Assembly: GCA_029239165.1 (NCBI GenBank)
Contig: JAQZBG010000002.1
Coordinates: 1-64,000, forward strand
Direction: 5' to 3'
DNA length: 64,000 bases
From: Microbacterium sp.
Lineage (GTDB): Bacteria; Actinomycetota; Actinomycetes; Actinomycetales; Microbacteriaceae
The notes below the pieces were generated by a model. The model saw only the letters and a list, made by a program, of their open reading frames with translations, was not told the DNA's origin and ran no database searches. Both the position numbers and the translations under genes were made by a program. Positions 14,450 to 23,716 of the stretch are shown piece after piece. Numbering within the stretch: position 1 is the stretch's first letter; each line of letters starts with the position of its first letter.

Positions 14450-15130
14450 ATGAGCACCGACATCCCCGCCGAGATCCAGCAGATCGCCGACAACGCCCGC
14501 GACTCCTTCGACCTGGGCACCCGCCTGCGCGGCCGCTCGAAGCGCACGAAGAAGGTCCGCGTCTTCACCGACGAGGTGACCGGCGAGCGTCTCGGTGGTC
14601 ACGAGATGGTCGAAGAGATCAACCACCTCGGCCTCCGCATGACGAAGCCCCGCGTCTGGGGTCTCATGGGCGACATCATCAAGCTGCAGGCGACCCCCAA
14701 GTCGGCCGAAGAGAACGCCGAGCAGATCGCCGAGATGAAGAAGGAGGTCGGCGCGCTCGCGCGCACCCTCGAGGAGAGCGCGCTCGACATCGAACTCCGA
14801 GCCATCCCCCGCGTCGTCAAGAAGGACGCTCACCGCGCGGCCCGCGAGGCCCTCGGGATCAGCGAGAAGATCTCGCCCGACCACGCGCGCTACGACGATT
14901 ACGTCGACGAGCACGACGCCCAGATCCTCGTCCGCACGGTGGTGTCGATCTTCGACGCCGAGGACGACCAGCTGCGCAAGGGCATCACGGTCGAGAACGC
15001 CCGCGCCCTGAAGGAGCTGCTGCCCGAGTGGGAGTACGCCAAGATCAGCCGCGCGCTGAACGAGCTCCTCTGGCAGAACTCGATCGCGGAGAAGGCGGTC
15101 GAGGACGCGGATTTCTCGCTCGGTATCTAG
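14450..15130 (+). CDS. Tail assembly chaperone, unshifted form
   Basis: The 226-residue acidic helical protein lies directly upstream of the tape measure gene, the invariant place for the tail chaperone G. GAGAGAGGG precedes the start. It ends at a TAG at 15128, but the -1 frame stays open well beyond, giving a longer fused form. Confidence 0.85.
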   Translation: MSTDIPAEIQQIADNARDSFDLGTRLRGRSKRTKKVRVFTDEVTGERLGGHEMVEEINHLGLRMTKPRVWGLMGDIIKLQATPKSAEENAEQIAEMKKEVGALARTLEESALDIELRAIPRVVKKDAHRAAREALGISEKISPDHARYDDYVDEHDAQILVRTVVSIFDAEDDQLRKGITVENARALKELLPEWEYAKISRALNELLWQNSIAEKAVEDADFSLGI

Positions 15131-15600
15131 CATCGTCGGCCGGCGCCGGATACCTGCTGCAGATCAAGGCCGCGAAGGCGTGGGGGTTCCTCCCTACGTC
15201 GATGATCCTCGGCAAGCAGAAGCGGGGCACCCCCGGTAAGTGGGACCTGCTGCTCGCCAACGCTGAGACGATCCTCGACCTCGAGCGCTGCCCGCAGTGC
15301 AACCAGCCGAAGTACGTCTGCCAGAACTCCGACCCCGATATCGACTTCCGCGTGTACGAGGAGGAGTGCCACGCCATGCTCGCCAAGGCCAAGCACGAGA
15401 AGAAGATCAAGGACAAGGACAAGGAGAACCGCGCGCACATCTCCGTCGGCGTCGAGGCGTACACGCACAGCAAGACCGACACCGTCGAATTCCGTGGCCC
15501 CTTCTACCAGGAGCAGGCAGTGCGCCGCGAGAACCGCGAGCAGTCGCGTCCGCTCATCCCCCGCGAGCATCCGCCGGGCTGGACCCCCGAGGCCGAGTGA
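14450..15600 (+). CDS. Tail assembly chaperone, -1 frameshifted G-T fusion
   Basis: After the TAG at 15128-15130 the -1 frame continues for about 160 codons to 15600 with no start codon of its own nearby, the hallmark of G-T chaperone fusions made by programmed frameshifting. The extension includes CPQCNQPKYVC, a CxxC pair. A plausible slip site is GGATTTC (15109-15115), where the A-site Phe tRNA re-pairs TTC to TTT. It is not a classical slippery heptamer, so the exact site is uncertain. The joint product would be about 383 residues. Confidence 0.7.
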
Positions 15601-15623
15601 TTTCCGACCCTAGACTCCGCGCC
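15583..15623 (+). promoter_or_regulatory. Late leaderless promoter before the tape-measure leader ORF
   Basis: ACCCCCGA (15583-15590), 20 bases, TAGACT (15611-15616), seven bases, ATG at 15624. The first ATG opens a 19-codon ORF and not the tape measure gene itself. Confidence 0.8.
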
Positions 15624-15683
15624 ATGTCACCCCGGGTCCATGCGCGGGAACACGGCATGGAGAGCCCGGAGGAGGTGCGATGA
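15624..15683 (+). CDS. Leaderless 19-residue leader peptide coupled to tape measure
   Basis: The ATG falls seven bases after TAGACT, so this short ORF would be translated from the very 5' end of the mRNA. It ends ATGA at the tape measure start, and contains that gene's ribosome-binding site GGAGGAGG near its end. Ribosomes finishing the leader would be delivered to the tape measure ATG. The peptide has no recognised function of its own. Confidence 0.6.
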   Translation: MSPRVHAREHGMESPEEVR

Positions 15684-18600
15684 GCGACGGAATGGAGTCC
15701 GAGGCCACACTCCGACTTCGCGTCATCGAGGACCTCACCGCCTCGATCCGCAAGGTCCACGAGTTCAACGAAGAGGTCGGCTACTCCGACCAGGAGATGA
15801 AGCGCCTCGGCAAGACCGCCGACAAGCTCTCCGACCAGCTCGACGGCGTCGGCAAGTCCGCAGACCGTGCCGGCAAGGGCGTCTCGAGCGCGGCATCCAA
15901 CGCCGGGTCGAAGGAGTGGTCGCAGCTCGTCGACCGCATCGGCGCCGCGCAGGCCGCCTACCGCAGCTTCCGCCAGGAAGTCGCCCTCGGCAAGTACGCC
16001 GACATGGGCTTCGACGACTGGGTCGGCCGCTACAACGAGTCCGGCCGCGGCAAGCTCAACCGCACCGACCTGGCGGCCTACCGCGACGGCACGGCCGCCT
16101 CCATCCTCGGTGACGACACCGCTGACCTGCGCGAGCAGCAGCGCCTCCTTGACCAGATCTCCGCGTCGCACGATCGCAACGCCAGCCGCCGCCGCGCAGA
16201 CGACCAGCGCGACCAGCAGGCGCAGTGGACCGCCATCCAGAACGCCCGCCAGCTCGAGTCCGAAGAGGCACGCGTCACTGCGGAGCTCGCGCGCCAGGCC
16301 GACATGCGCACGAACGCGAGCCGCGCCAGCGCGTTCCGCTCGAGCGGCGTCGACACTCGCCTCGGCGCTGCGCCCACCGGCATCCGCGCGGCCGACACCG
16401 GCCTCGCCGCCATGCTCCTCGCCGAAGAGGACCGCTCCAAGCGCGCCCGCAAGGCCCTCGCCGACTACGACTCGCAGCTCAACTCCAACGCCGTCAGCTA
16501 CAAGGCGTCCACCAGCGCGCTCGCGAACATGCTCGTCGCCGAAGAGGAGCAGATCAACGCCCTCCCCCGGCTCCGCTATGCGCTCTACGACGTGGCGACC
16601 ACCGCCGGCGTCATGTCCACCGCGATCCTCGCTGCAGAGGCCGCGGTCGTCTACTCCGCCGCCTCCTTCGAGTCCTCGTTCACCGCCGTCGAGCGCACCT
16701 CGCGCACCTCCGGCGAGCAGGCAGCCCTCCTTCGCGACCAGCTGACCGGGCTCACCCGCGACATCCCGGCCGCATTCTCCGAAGTCGCCAGCGTCGCCAC
16801 CCTCGGTGCGCAGCTGGATATCGCCTCCGGCGACCTGGCCGAGTTCAGCAACCAGGTCATCCAGTTCTCCGCCACCACCGGCGTCGCCGCGGAGCAGTCC
16901 GCCGAGGGCTTCGGTCGCATCGGCCAGCTGCTCAAGGTCCCCGCCTCGGAGTTCCAGAACCTCGGATCGGCCATCCTCTACGCCGGTAACACGTCTGTCG
17001 CGACCGAGCAGGACGTGCTGAACTACGCGCAGCGCCTCTCGATCGCCGGCCACGAAGCGGGCCTCACCGCCGACCAGGTCATCGCCCTGTCCGGCACGTT
17101 CGCATCGCTCGGCATCGGCCTCGAGGCCGCGCAGGGTGCCACCCAGCGCATCTTCCAGCAGATCAGCCGCGACATCTCGCTCGGCGAGGACGCGCTGCAC
17201 AAGTACTCCGCCCTCACCGGCATGACGGCGCAGGAGTTCGCTACCGCGTGGTCGCAGGAGCCGCAGAAGGCCCTCAACCAGCTCATCGGCGGCCTGAGCC
17301 GCGCGAGCGACCTGACCGGCGCGCTCGACAGCCTCGGCATCACCGAGACCCGTGAGGTGCGCGCGCTCACCGCGCTCGCGAACAACACGGAGCTCTACAA
17401 CACCCTGCTCACCGAGACGAACCAGGCGTACACCGACGGCACCTACCTCGCCGACTCGTACAGCAAGGTCGTCGACGACCTGGCCTCGCGCTGGCAGATC
17501 TTCCTCAACTCGCTGATGGAGTTCGGCGCGGCCGCGGGCACCGCTCTCCTCCCGACCCTCGGCGCCATCCTCAGTGGCGTGAGCGATGTCATCAACACGA
17601 TGACGGACCTCATCAGCACCCCGGCCGGCCAGTGGTTCGCAGGCATCTCGCTCGCCGCGGCCGCCGTGATCGGCATCCTCGGCCTGGTCACCACCGGCGC
17701 CACGATCACCGCCGCCTCCTTCCTCGCCCTCCGCACCGCCATCGCGGAGCTCGGCTGGACCGCAGCGACCGGCGGCGCCCGCGGCTTCGCGGCCAGCCTC
17801 CTCGGCGCGAGCGGTGCGGCCACCACCGCCACGGCCGGAGTGAACGGCTTCAAGGTGGCGCTCGCGAGCACCGGCATCGGCCTGGCCGTCGTCGCGCTCG
17901 GCACCCTCGCCACCGCATTCGCGCAGTCCGGTGGCGCCGCGAAGCAGACCTTCAACGACTTCATCGGCTCCACGGCTGGCCTGACGGAAGCCATCGCGGC
18001 AGACGCCGAGGCTGGCTCGAACGCCCTCTTCGTGATGACGGCGGCCGCGCAGGAGAACGCCCTGGCCTCCGACGCGCAGGCGCGCGCCATCCAGGGTGCC
18101 GCGATCATCGCCGGAGCCGACATGCCCTCCGGGATGGGCGCCTCGACCGGCGCGATCCAGGACAACACGTTCGCGATCGGCGAGAACACCCTCGCGTGGA
18201 TGCGCAACCAGCTCATGCAGAGCGACGCCTTCAAGCAGCTCGGCGAGAACACGGAGCTGGTCGAGTACTTCCAGGCGACCGGCGCCAGCATCGACGACAT
18301 GCTCGCTGCGCAGGTGCAGAACGGTGAGCAGGGCCTCCTCGACTACATCCAGCGGATCGAGGCGTCGGCATCCGCGCGCGCCGCCATCGCGTCCGGCCGT
18401 ATCAAGTCCGCGCTCTCCGACGGGTGGGGCATCCCCTCCACCCAGACCTCCTCCGGCTCGCAGCAGCTCAACACGGGCCTGTGGGGCCTGCAGGGCGTGA
18501 CGGGCAACAACACCGCCCGCGGCATCCAGAAGCTCGCCGAGTTTACGAAGGGCATGAGCGGTCAGCTCGCCATCATGGGCGGCGCCGCGAAGAAGTCCAG

Positions 18601-19927
18601 CACCGCGCTGAAGCAGGGCTTCGACGAGGGCACCGACTCCGCAGTCAAGCTCGGCAACGCCATCGGTGGCGGCGGAGGCGGCGGCGGCAAGGGAGGCGGC
18701 GTCACCGAGAAGGTCCGCACGCTCGTCGACTACGCCGGCGATCTGGGCGGCGTCATCTCCCGCGCCTTCGACATCCGCTTCGGCCCCGAGCAGTCCCTCG
18801 ACTCCATCACCGGTGGGTGGAACCGGATCGCGAAGGCCTCCGAGGACGCGCGCACCAACATCGAGGAGTACCAGCGGAAGCTGGGCGAGCTGAACGCCGA
18901 CAAGGCGATCAAGGAGTACTGGCTCAGCGTCGCCGAGATGTACGGCGACGAGCTGCGCGCCATGAAGCTGCGCGAGGAGCTCGCGAAGGTCTCCGCCGAC
19001 CAGGCCGCCGAGCAGAAGAAGCTGGCGATCGAGCAGGACAAGGCGTCCATGTCGCTCACCGGCAACAGCGACGCCGCCCTGCAGAACCGCGCCACCATGC
19101 TCGGCCTCGTCGGCGAGTACCAGGACTACATCAACGCGCTCGCATCGAGCGGCATGGGCCAGGAAGAGCTCGAGGCGAAGGCCGCGCAGCTCAAGCAGGA
19201 GTTCATTCGCCAGGCGACCCAGATGGGCTTCAACCGCGGCGAGGTGGACCGCTACTCCGTTGCGTTCGACGGCATGACGCTCGCGATCAACCGCGTGCCC
19301 CGCAACATCACCGTCTCGGCCAACGCCAACCCCGCCCTGCAGGCTCTCGCCGAGTTCGAGGCGCGCGGTATCGCCGCGGCCAACGCCGTGCGCAGCGCCG
19401 TCGGTAACGCGCTCGGCGGCGCCATGGACACCTCGGCCGCCGACGAGGCTGCTCGCAAGGCTGCCCGCCGTTTCCAGCTCTCCGCGCAGATCGCCCTCCT
19501 GCACGCGCAGGCCATCGTCGCCGGCCTCAACGGCAACGTCGCCTCCGTCATCGGCTACAACGCAGCCATCGACATCAAGCAGGCCCAAATCGCGACCGGC
19601 CGCTACGCCGACGGTGGCTACACCGGCTCGGGCGGCAAGTACACGCCGGCCGGCATCGTCCACAAGGGCGAGTTCGTCTTCTCGAAGGAGGCCACGGCGC
19701 ACTTCGGCCCCGGCTTCCTGAACCGCATGCACGAGGCCGGCAAGGCGGGCATGACGCCCGTGGCCGCGCCGTCCTCGGGCTCTCGGGTGATGGAGCTCGG
19801 CCCGTCCACCATTCAGGCGATCGTGCAGGGCTTCATGGCCGCCGGCGGGACCTACCTCGACGGCCGCCAGCTCGCGCGCAGCGTCGGCGCCGCGTTCACC
19901 GCCAACAACGTTCTCGGAGGTGCCTGA
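15680..19927 (+). CDS. Tape measure protein
   Basis: The 1415-residue protein sets tail length and is injected with DNA. It is the longest gene in the window and follows the chaperones. The N-terminal 250 residues are charged coiled coil. Hydrophobic, membrane-like segments lie near residues 305-330, 650-690 and 728-745. A Gly-rich run follows near 995, then more coiled coil. The C-terminal part contains GGYTGSGGKYTPAGIVHKGE, a short motif often seen in tape measures. It overlaps the leader ORF (ATGA) and shares the A of its TGA with no gap to the next gene. Confidence 0.95.
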   Translation: MSDGMESEATLRLRVIEDLTASIRKVHEFNEEVGYSDQEMKRLGKTADKLSDQLDGVGKSADRAGKGVSSAASNAGSKEWSQLVDRIGAAQAAYRSFRQEVALGKYADMGFDDWVGRYNESGRGKLNRTDLAAYRDGTAASILGDDTADLREQQRLLDQISASHDRNASRRRADDQRDQQAQWTAIQNARQLESEEARVTAELARQADMRTNASRASAFRSSGVDTRLGAAPTGIRAADTGLAAMLLAEEDRSKRARKALADYDSQLNSNAVSYKASTSALANMLVAEEEQINALPRLRYALYDVATTAGVMSTAILAAEAAVVYSAASFESSFTAVERTSRTSGEQAALLRDQLTGLTRDIPAAFSEVASVATLGAQLDIASGDLAEFSNQVIQFSATTGVAAEQSAEGFGRIGQLLKVPASEFQNLGSAILYAGNTSVATEQDVLNYAQRLSIAGHEAGLTADQVIALSGTFASLGIGLEAAQGATQRIFQQISRDISLGEDALHKYSALTGMTAQEFATAWSQEPQKALNQLIGGLSRASDLTGALDSLGITETREVRALTALANNTELYNTLLTETNQAYTDGTYLADSYSKVVDDLASRWQIFLNSLMEFGAAAGTALLPTLGAILSGVSDVINTMTDLISTPAGQWFAGISLAAAAVIGILGLVTTGATITAASFLALRTAIAELGWTAATGGARGFAASLLGASGAATTATAGVNGFKVALASTGIGLAVVALGTLATAFAQSGGAAKQTFNDFIGSTAGLTEAIAADAEAGSNALFVMTAAAQENALASDAQARAIQGAAIIAGADMPSGMGASTGAIQDNTFAIGENTLAWMRNQLMQSDAFKQLGENTELVEYFQATGASIDDMLAAQVQNGEQGLLDYIQRIEASASARAAIASGRIKSALSDGWGIPSTQTSSGSQQLNTGLWGLQGVTGNNTARGIQKLAEFTKGMSGQLAIMGGAAKKSSTALKQGFDEGTDSAVKLGNAIGGGGGGGGKGGGVTEKVRTLVDYAGDLGGVISRAFDIRFGPEQSLDSITGGWNRIAKASEDARTNIEEYQRKLGELNADKAIKEYWLSVAEMYGDELRAMKLREELAKVSADQAAEQKKLAIEQDKASMSLTGNSDAALQNRATMLGLVGEYQDYINALASSGMGQEELEAKAAQLKQEFIRQATQMGFNRGEVDRYSVAFDGMTLAINRVPRNITVSANANPALQALAEFEARGIAAANAVRSAVGNALGGAMDTSAADEAARKAARRFQLSAQIALLHAQAIVAGLNGNVASVIGYNAAIDIKQAQIATGRYADGGYTGSGGKYTPAGIVHKGEFVFSKEATAHFGPGFLNRMHEAGKAGMTPVAAPSSGSRVMELGPSTIQAIVQGFMAAGGTYLDGRQLARSVGAAFTANNVLGGA

Positions 19928-20829
19928 TGGGTGCACAGATGTGGTTCGGCACCGAAGAGTACATGCAGTGGGTGCCTGCCCCGATGTCGGGCGCCGACAT
20001 GGGCGCGAAGGGCTGGGCCACCAGCGGCACCCTCCTCAACGGCGGCGGGTTCGGCGCCGGCTCCTTCGGCAGCCACAAGAACTACTCGTTCAGCTGGAGC
20101 GCAGCGTCGTCCCCCGAGGCCGCGCTGCTCATGCAGGCCTACCAGGCCGGGACCTACGGCCGCGGGCACATCCAGCTCGTCGACCCCACTGCGTACGGCA
20201 CGAACATCCTGCCCGCGCATTGGGCTGACCCGTCCCTCGCGCTCGGCAACGAGGCGCCCACGCTTCTGCGCACGCGCAACCTGCCGGTGACCCCGTCGGT
20301 GACCAGCAACTTCCGGGCCAACCGGCTGCCCGTGCGCGGCGCAACGTACGACCTGACGGCCGCCGCGGTCGGCTTCCCGGGCGCGCGCGACTCTCTCTTC
20401 ATCCCGGTCCCGCCCGGCTACCAGCTCCGCCTCGGCGCGTTCTACTCCGCCACGGCCACCGCCGGGCTCTTCGCGGCCCCGGTGGACGCGGCTGGCTCCG
20501 CCGGCACTCCGATCAAGCTCACGCCACTCGCCGCGGACGCCTCCGTCATCATCCCCGACGCCGTCCCTGCCGGCGCGCTCGGCGTGCGCCTCTGGCTCGG
20601 CAAGACCGCACCCGGCCCGGCGTCCGCCACGCTCCGCGCGCTCATCGCCCGGCTCGTCCACGGCGCCCTCCCCGACGGCAAGGAGCTCTACGGGCCCTGG
20701 GTGGCAGGCGAAGGCCACTCCGGCCTCATCTTCAACGGCCCGCCCACCTATGTGAAGTACAACGGCGTCGACGGCGGCCAGGTCGGGTACGCCGCATCGT
20801 TCAAGGAGACCGGATCATGGGCGTACTAG
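19927..20829 (+). CDS. Minor tail protein (distal-tail-like)
   Basis: The 300-residue, beta-rich protein follows the tape measure, the usual place for the distal tail protein that joins tube to baseplate. The N-terminal half has aromatic short strands (WFGTEEYMQWV, NYSFSWSAA); the C-terminal half contains a carbohydrate-binding-like beta domain. GGAGG precedes the ATG. The gene overlaps the next by 13 bases. Confidence 0.75.
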   Translation: MGAQMWFGTEEYMQWVPAPMSGADMGAKGWATSGTLLNGGGFGAGSFGSHKNYSFSWSAASSPEAALLMQAYQAGTYGRGHIQLVDPTAYGTNILPAHWADPSLALGNEAPTLLRTRNLPVTPSVTSNFRANRLPVRGATYDLTAAAVGFPGARDSLFIPVPPGYQLRLGAFYSATATAGLFAAPVDAAGSAGTPIKLTPLAADASVIIPDAVPAGALGVRLWLGKTAPGPASATLRALIARLVHGALPDGKELYGPWVAGEGHSGLIFNGPPTYVKYNGVDGGQVGYAASFKETGSWAY

Positions 20830-22439
20830 CCACTGTCGACGGCGACCCGATCGAGCTGCAGGCCTACTCGGTCGTCGAGGCGAGCACGCCTCTGTCGGTC
20901 GATGACTCCACCGGCCAGGTCGGCTCGTTCACCATGGCGCTGCCCACCGGATCCGACGCGCGCACGCACCTGCTCATGCAGGGCGCGCCCGTGCGGCTCG
21001 CTGACACCCGCAACGGCTTCACGGTCGGCACCCTGCAGGGCGTCGGCCAGACGGCGGACACCCACCTGACCGCCCTCACCAGCCTGTCGCGGCTCGCCGA
21101 CCTGAACATCTACTACGTGACCGCGGCCCCCTTCGCCGGCACGCTCGGCGCGGCCTTCGCCTACTACTTCAGCCTGGCCGGCATCACGTCCGGCTTCCGG
21201 ATCGAGCCCGCCATCGCCAACAAGCAGGTCGCCATCATCGGATGGAGTGGGGAGCTGTGGTTCCACCTGAAGTCCCTCGCGGCCGCTCACATGGCGGAGA
21301 TCTCTCTCGTCTCGGGCTCGATCATCGTTCGCCCCGTGCGCCAGCGCGAAGCCATCCCTGGCCGCGACACCGCGCGCGCACGAGCGCTCCCCGGCACGCA
21401 GCTCGCGCGCGCCATCGAGGTCTACCACTACGAGACCGAGGAGATCTTCGACCGGCTCGTATACCCCATCGGTGGCTGGAGCACTGAAGCCCCGATCCTC
21501 TCGGTGAACGCCGGAGAGGTGACCGAGCAGACGCTCGAGATCGAGGGCTCGCTCACTTCGGTGCGCCAGCCGCAGTTCCGCGCCTCCGTCGGCCCGCAGT
21601 ACGACGCGGAGAGCGTCTACACGATCGTCGGAGACGACGGCCTCCCCGTCACCGAGGCAGCCTGGAAGGCGGGCGGCGGCTACCTCGAGGTGAGCATCGC
21701 CGAGGATACCCAGTCGCTCATCCTGCGCGCGCGAGGCGCCACCGGCGTCGGGAACCTCAACAAGGAGGCGATCAAGGTCTTCTCGATCGCGATGGCATCG
21801 AACTCGGGCAGCAACAGCTACTCGAGCCTGCGCATCCTCGGCAGCGGAATCGCCTTCCGCAAGACGAAGTACACCATCCCGACCGGCGTCGCCCCGCAGC
21901 GCACCTCCCAGGAAGTCGGCATCACTGTCGACAACCCCTTCCTCACCTCCATCGGAGACGTGTACGCCGCCGGCAACCGCGTCGCCCGGAGATACAGCGG
22001 CCGCGCCCTCGGCCTCTCCGGCTCCGTCACCGCGATCAACCAGATCGGCGACCGCGGCGTAGCGAAGCTCCCGACCGTGCGCGAGGTGCAGGCCACCTTC
22101 GAGGGTCTCACCAACGCGCAGGTCGAGGCGCACCCCATCAACGCGGGCAAGACCAACGCCCAGATCCGCGAGTTCTGGCTCAGCACCATGCAGGGCGAGT
22201 ACGAGAACCAGACCTTCGGCAACGTCGGTGGAGCGCGCGTATGGGACGAGGGCAGCCGCCGCTTCTACCGGATCCGCAACGCCACCACGACACCGGACGG
22301 CATCTCTTTCGACGCCGAAGACGACCTGACGAACGCCGACATGCAGGCCCGCCTGCAGGGGCTCACCAACGCGCAGGTCACCGCGCTGTTTGCCGGCAAG
22401 ACGAACGCGCAGGTCGTGCTGGGAGGCGTACCCCTCTAG
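20817..22439 (+). CDS. Minor tail protein / baseplate hub (tail-associated)
   Basis: The 540-residue protein is second after the tape measure, where the hub or tail-associated protein is found. Beta-rich domains dominate residues 1-430. Near the C-terminus two related units occur, GLTNAQVEAHPINAGKTNAQ and GLTNAQVTALFAGKTNAQ, with a third partial DLTNADMQA. These look like a short repeated helical motif. No enzymatic motif is seen. Confidence 0.75.
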   Translation: MGVLATVDGDPIELQAYSVVEASTPLSVDDSTGQVGSFTMALPTGSDARTHLLMQGAPVRLADTRNGFTVGTLQGVGQTADTHLTALTSLSRLADLNIYYVTAAPFAGTLGAAFAYYFSLAGITSGFRIEPAIANKQVAIIGWSGELWFHLKSLAAAHMAEISLVSGSIIVRPVRQREAIPGRDTARARALPGTQLARAIEVYHYETEEIFDRLVYPIGGWSTEAPILSVNAGEVTEQTLEIEGSLTSVRQPQFRASVGPQYDAESVYTIVGDDGLPVTEAAWKAGGGYLEVSIAEDTQSLILRARGATGVGNLNKEAIKVFSIAMASNSGSNSYSSLRILGSGIAFRKTKYTIPTGVAPQRTSQEVGITVDNPFLTSIGDVYAAGNRVARRYSGRALGLSGSVTAINQIGDRGVAKLPTVREVQATFEGLTNAQVEAHPINAGKTNAQIREFWLSTMQGEYENQTFGNVGGARVWDEGSRRFYRIRNATTTPDGISFDAEDDLTNADMQARLQGLTNAQVTALFAGKTNAQVVLGGVPL

Positions 22440-22463
22440 AGCGGCCCGCCGCGCCCTTAGACT
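22430..22463 (+). promoter_or_regulatory. Late promoter before the third minor tail gene
   Basis: ACCCC at 22430, TAGACT at 22458-22463 with the family spacing. Unlike most copies, the start codon (GTG 22503) is about 35 bases downstream and has its own Shine-Dalgarno sequence GGGGAGG, so this mRNA has a leader. Confidence 0.7.
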
Positions 22464-22502
22464 CCGCAACCACCGCGACCGTCATGAGTGGGGAGGATCT
22501 TC

Positions 22503-23696
22503 GTGAGCGACATTCTGCCGCGCCGAAACCTCCCGCCCGAGGCTGAGCCCTGGGGTCGCGGCATCCAGAAGCTGCTCACGGACCTCCTCAAGGATGTAGC
22601 GAAAACCCAGAGTGCGGCCACCGCCAACCAGGCCCGACATGCGGGCATCCTCGGCGCGGTCGCCGGCCAGGCCAAGGTCATCGCGACCCAGACGGATGTC
22701 ATCGACGGCCACGAGGCAATCCTCCTCCCCGTCGCGGCCCCCGAGGCACCCACGCCTCCGTCGCTCACCTCTCAGCGCGGCAGCATCACCGCGGTGTGGG
22801 ACGGAGAACTGGTCAACGACGAAGGCGTCAGCGCGCCGCCGACCACCGGCTTCAAGGAGGTCTTCGCCGAAATCGCGGAGGCCGACTCCGCGACCCCCGA
22901 GACGATCTGGACCCGCGTCGGTCAGCCCCTTACCGACGCGGGCGACACGGTCATCACCGATCTCCCCGTCGGCGCGCGCCGCTGGGTGCGCTTCGTGGCG
23001 GCCTCGAACTCGGGCCTGACATCGCGAGCCTCCGCCGACGCCTCGATCGTCGTGACAGGGGTCGCGACGGAGGACCTCGACGAGTCCGTGGCGGGAGCGA
23101 TCAGCGACGCGAAGTCCGCCGCCGACACCGCCACATCCGACGCGCTCGAGGCGGCACAGAAGGCCGAGCAGGCCTTGTCTCAGGTCGAGAAGACGATCCA
23201 GACCAGCCTCGACGAATACTTCGTCTCGAGCTCCTCGACTACCCCGCCGCCCGCCGGCGCCGCCTGGAGCTCCGATACCCCCGACTGGACGCCCGGCGAG
23301 TACGTGTGGCGACGCACGAAGAACACGCACATCGACGGCAGCATCAGCTACTCGTCCCCCGCCGTCATCACCGGGGCGGACGGAGCGCCCGGCGAGGATG
23401 CCGTACTGCTGCGCATCTTCTCGACCCGCGGCACCGCCTTCAAGAACAACGCGATCTCCACGACCCTCTACGTCGTCGTCTACGCGGGCGCCCGACAGAT
23501 CACTACCTTGACCGACCTGCGAGCCGAGCTGGGCACCACGGCTTTCCTCGAATGGAGGTGGCGACGCTCTCAGGACAGCGAGTTCGGCGTCATTTCCTCT
23601 GCGGACCCCCGGCTGTCGCTGGGCGGCTTCGCGCTGACCATCTCGCCTGCCGAGGTGGATCAGCAGACCCTCTTCGAGTGCCACCTGCGCACCTAA
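22503..23696 (+). CDS. Minor tail protein
   Basis: The 397-residue protein has an N-terminal helical segment, a fibronectin-like middle (SITAVWDGELVND, VRFVAASNSGLTS), then an alanine-rich coiled coil (about 190-230). A WRR-rich beta domain follows, and a GADGAPGED collagen-like stub. The GTG at 22503 is preceded by GGGGAGG. Two upstream in-frame codons lack this spacing. The domain mixture is typical of actinophage tail-tip proteins that contact the host surface. Confidence 0.75.
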   Translation: MSDILPRRNLPPEAEPWGRGIQKLLTDLLKDVAKTQSAATANQARHAGILGAVAGQAKVIATQTDVIDGHEAILLPVAAPEAPTPPSLTSQRGSITAVWDGELVNDEGVSAPPTTGFKEVFAEIAEADSATPETIWTRVGQPLTDAGDTVITDLPVGARRWVRFVAASNSGLTSRASADASIVVTGVATEDLDESVAGAISDAKSAADTATSDALEAAQKAEQALSQVEKTIQTSLDEYFVSSSSTTPPPAGAAWSSDTPDWTPGEYVWRRTKNTHIDGSISYSSPAVITGADGAPGEDAVLLRIFSTRGTAFKNNAISTTLYVVVYAGARQITTLTDLRAELGTTAFLEWRWRRSQDSEFGVISSADPRLSLGGFALTISPAEVDQQTLFECHLRT

Positions 23697-23716
23697 TCCG
23701 ATTGGAACACTGAGCC

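Noticed and set aside
15554-19936. 1460-codon open frame opposite the tape measure gene
   Set aside because: Same antisense effect; the plus-strand product has coiled coils and membrane segments expected of a tape measure, and the antisense frame has none.
20826-22469. Minus-strand open frame opposite the hub-like protein
   Set aside because: Antisense shadow of a well-supported gene.
22483-22546. ATG at 22483 as a 20-codon leader before the third minor tail gene
   Set aside because: It is not at the predicted transcript start and has no ribosome-binding site; the GTG at 22503 with GGGGAGG explains the region.
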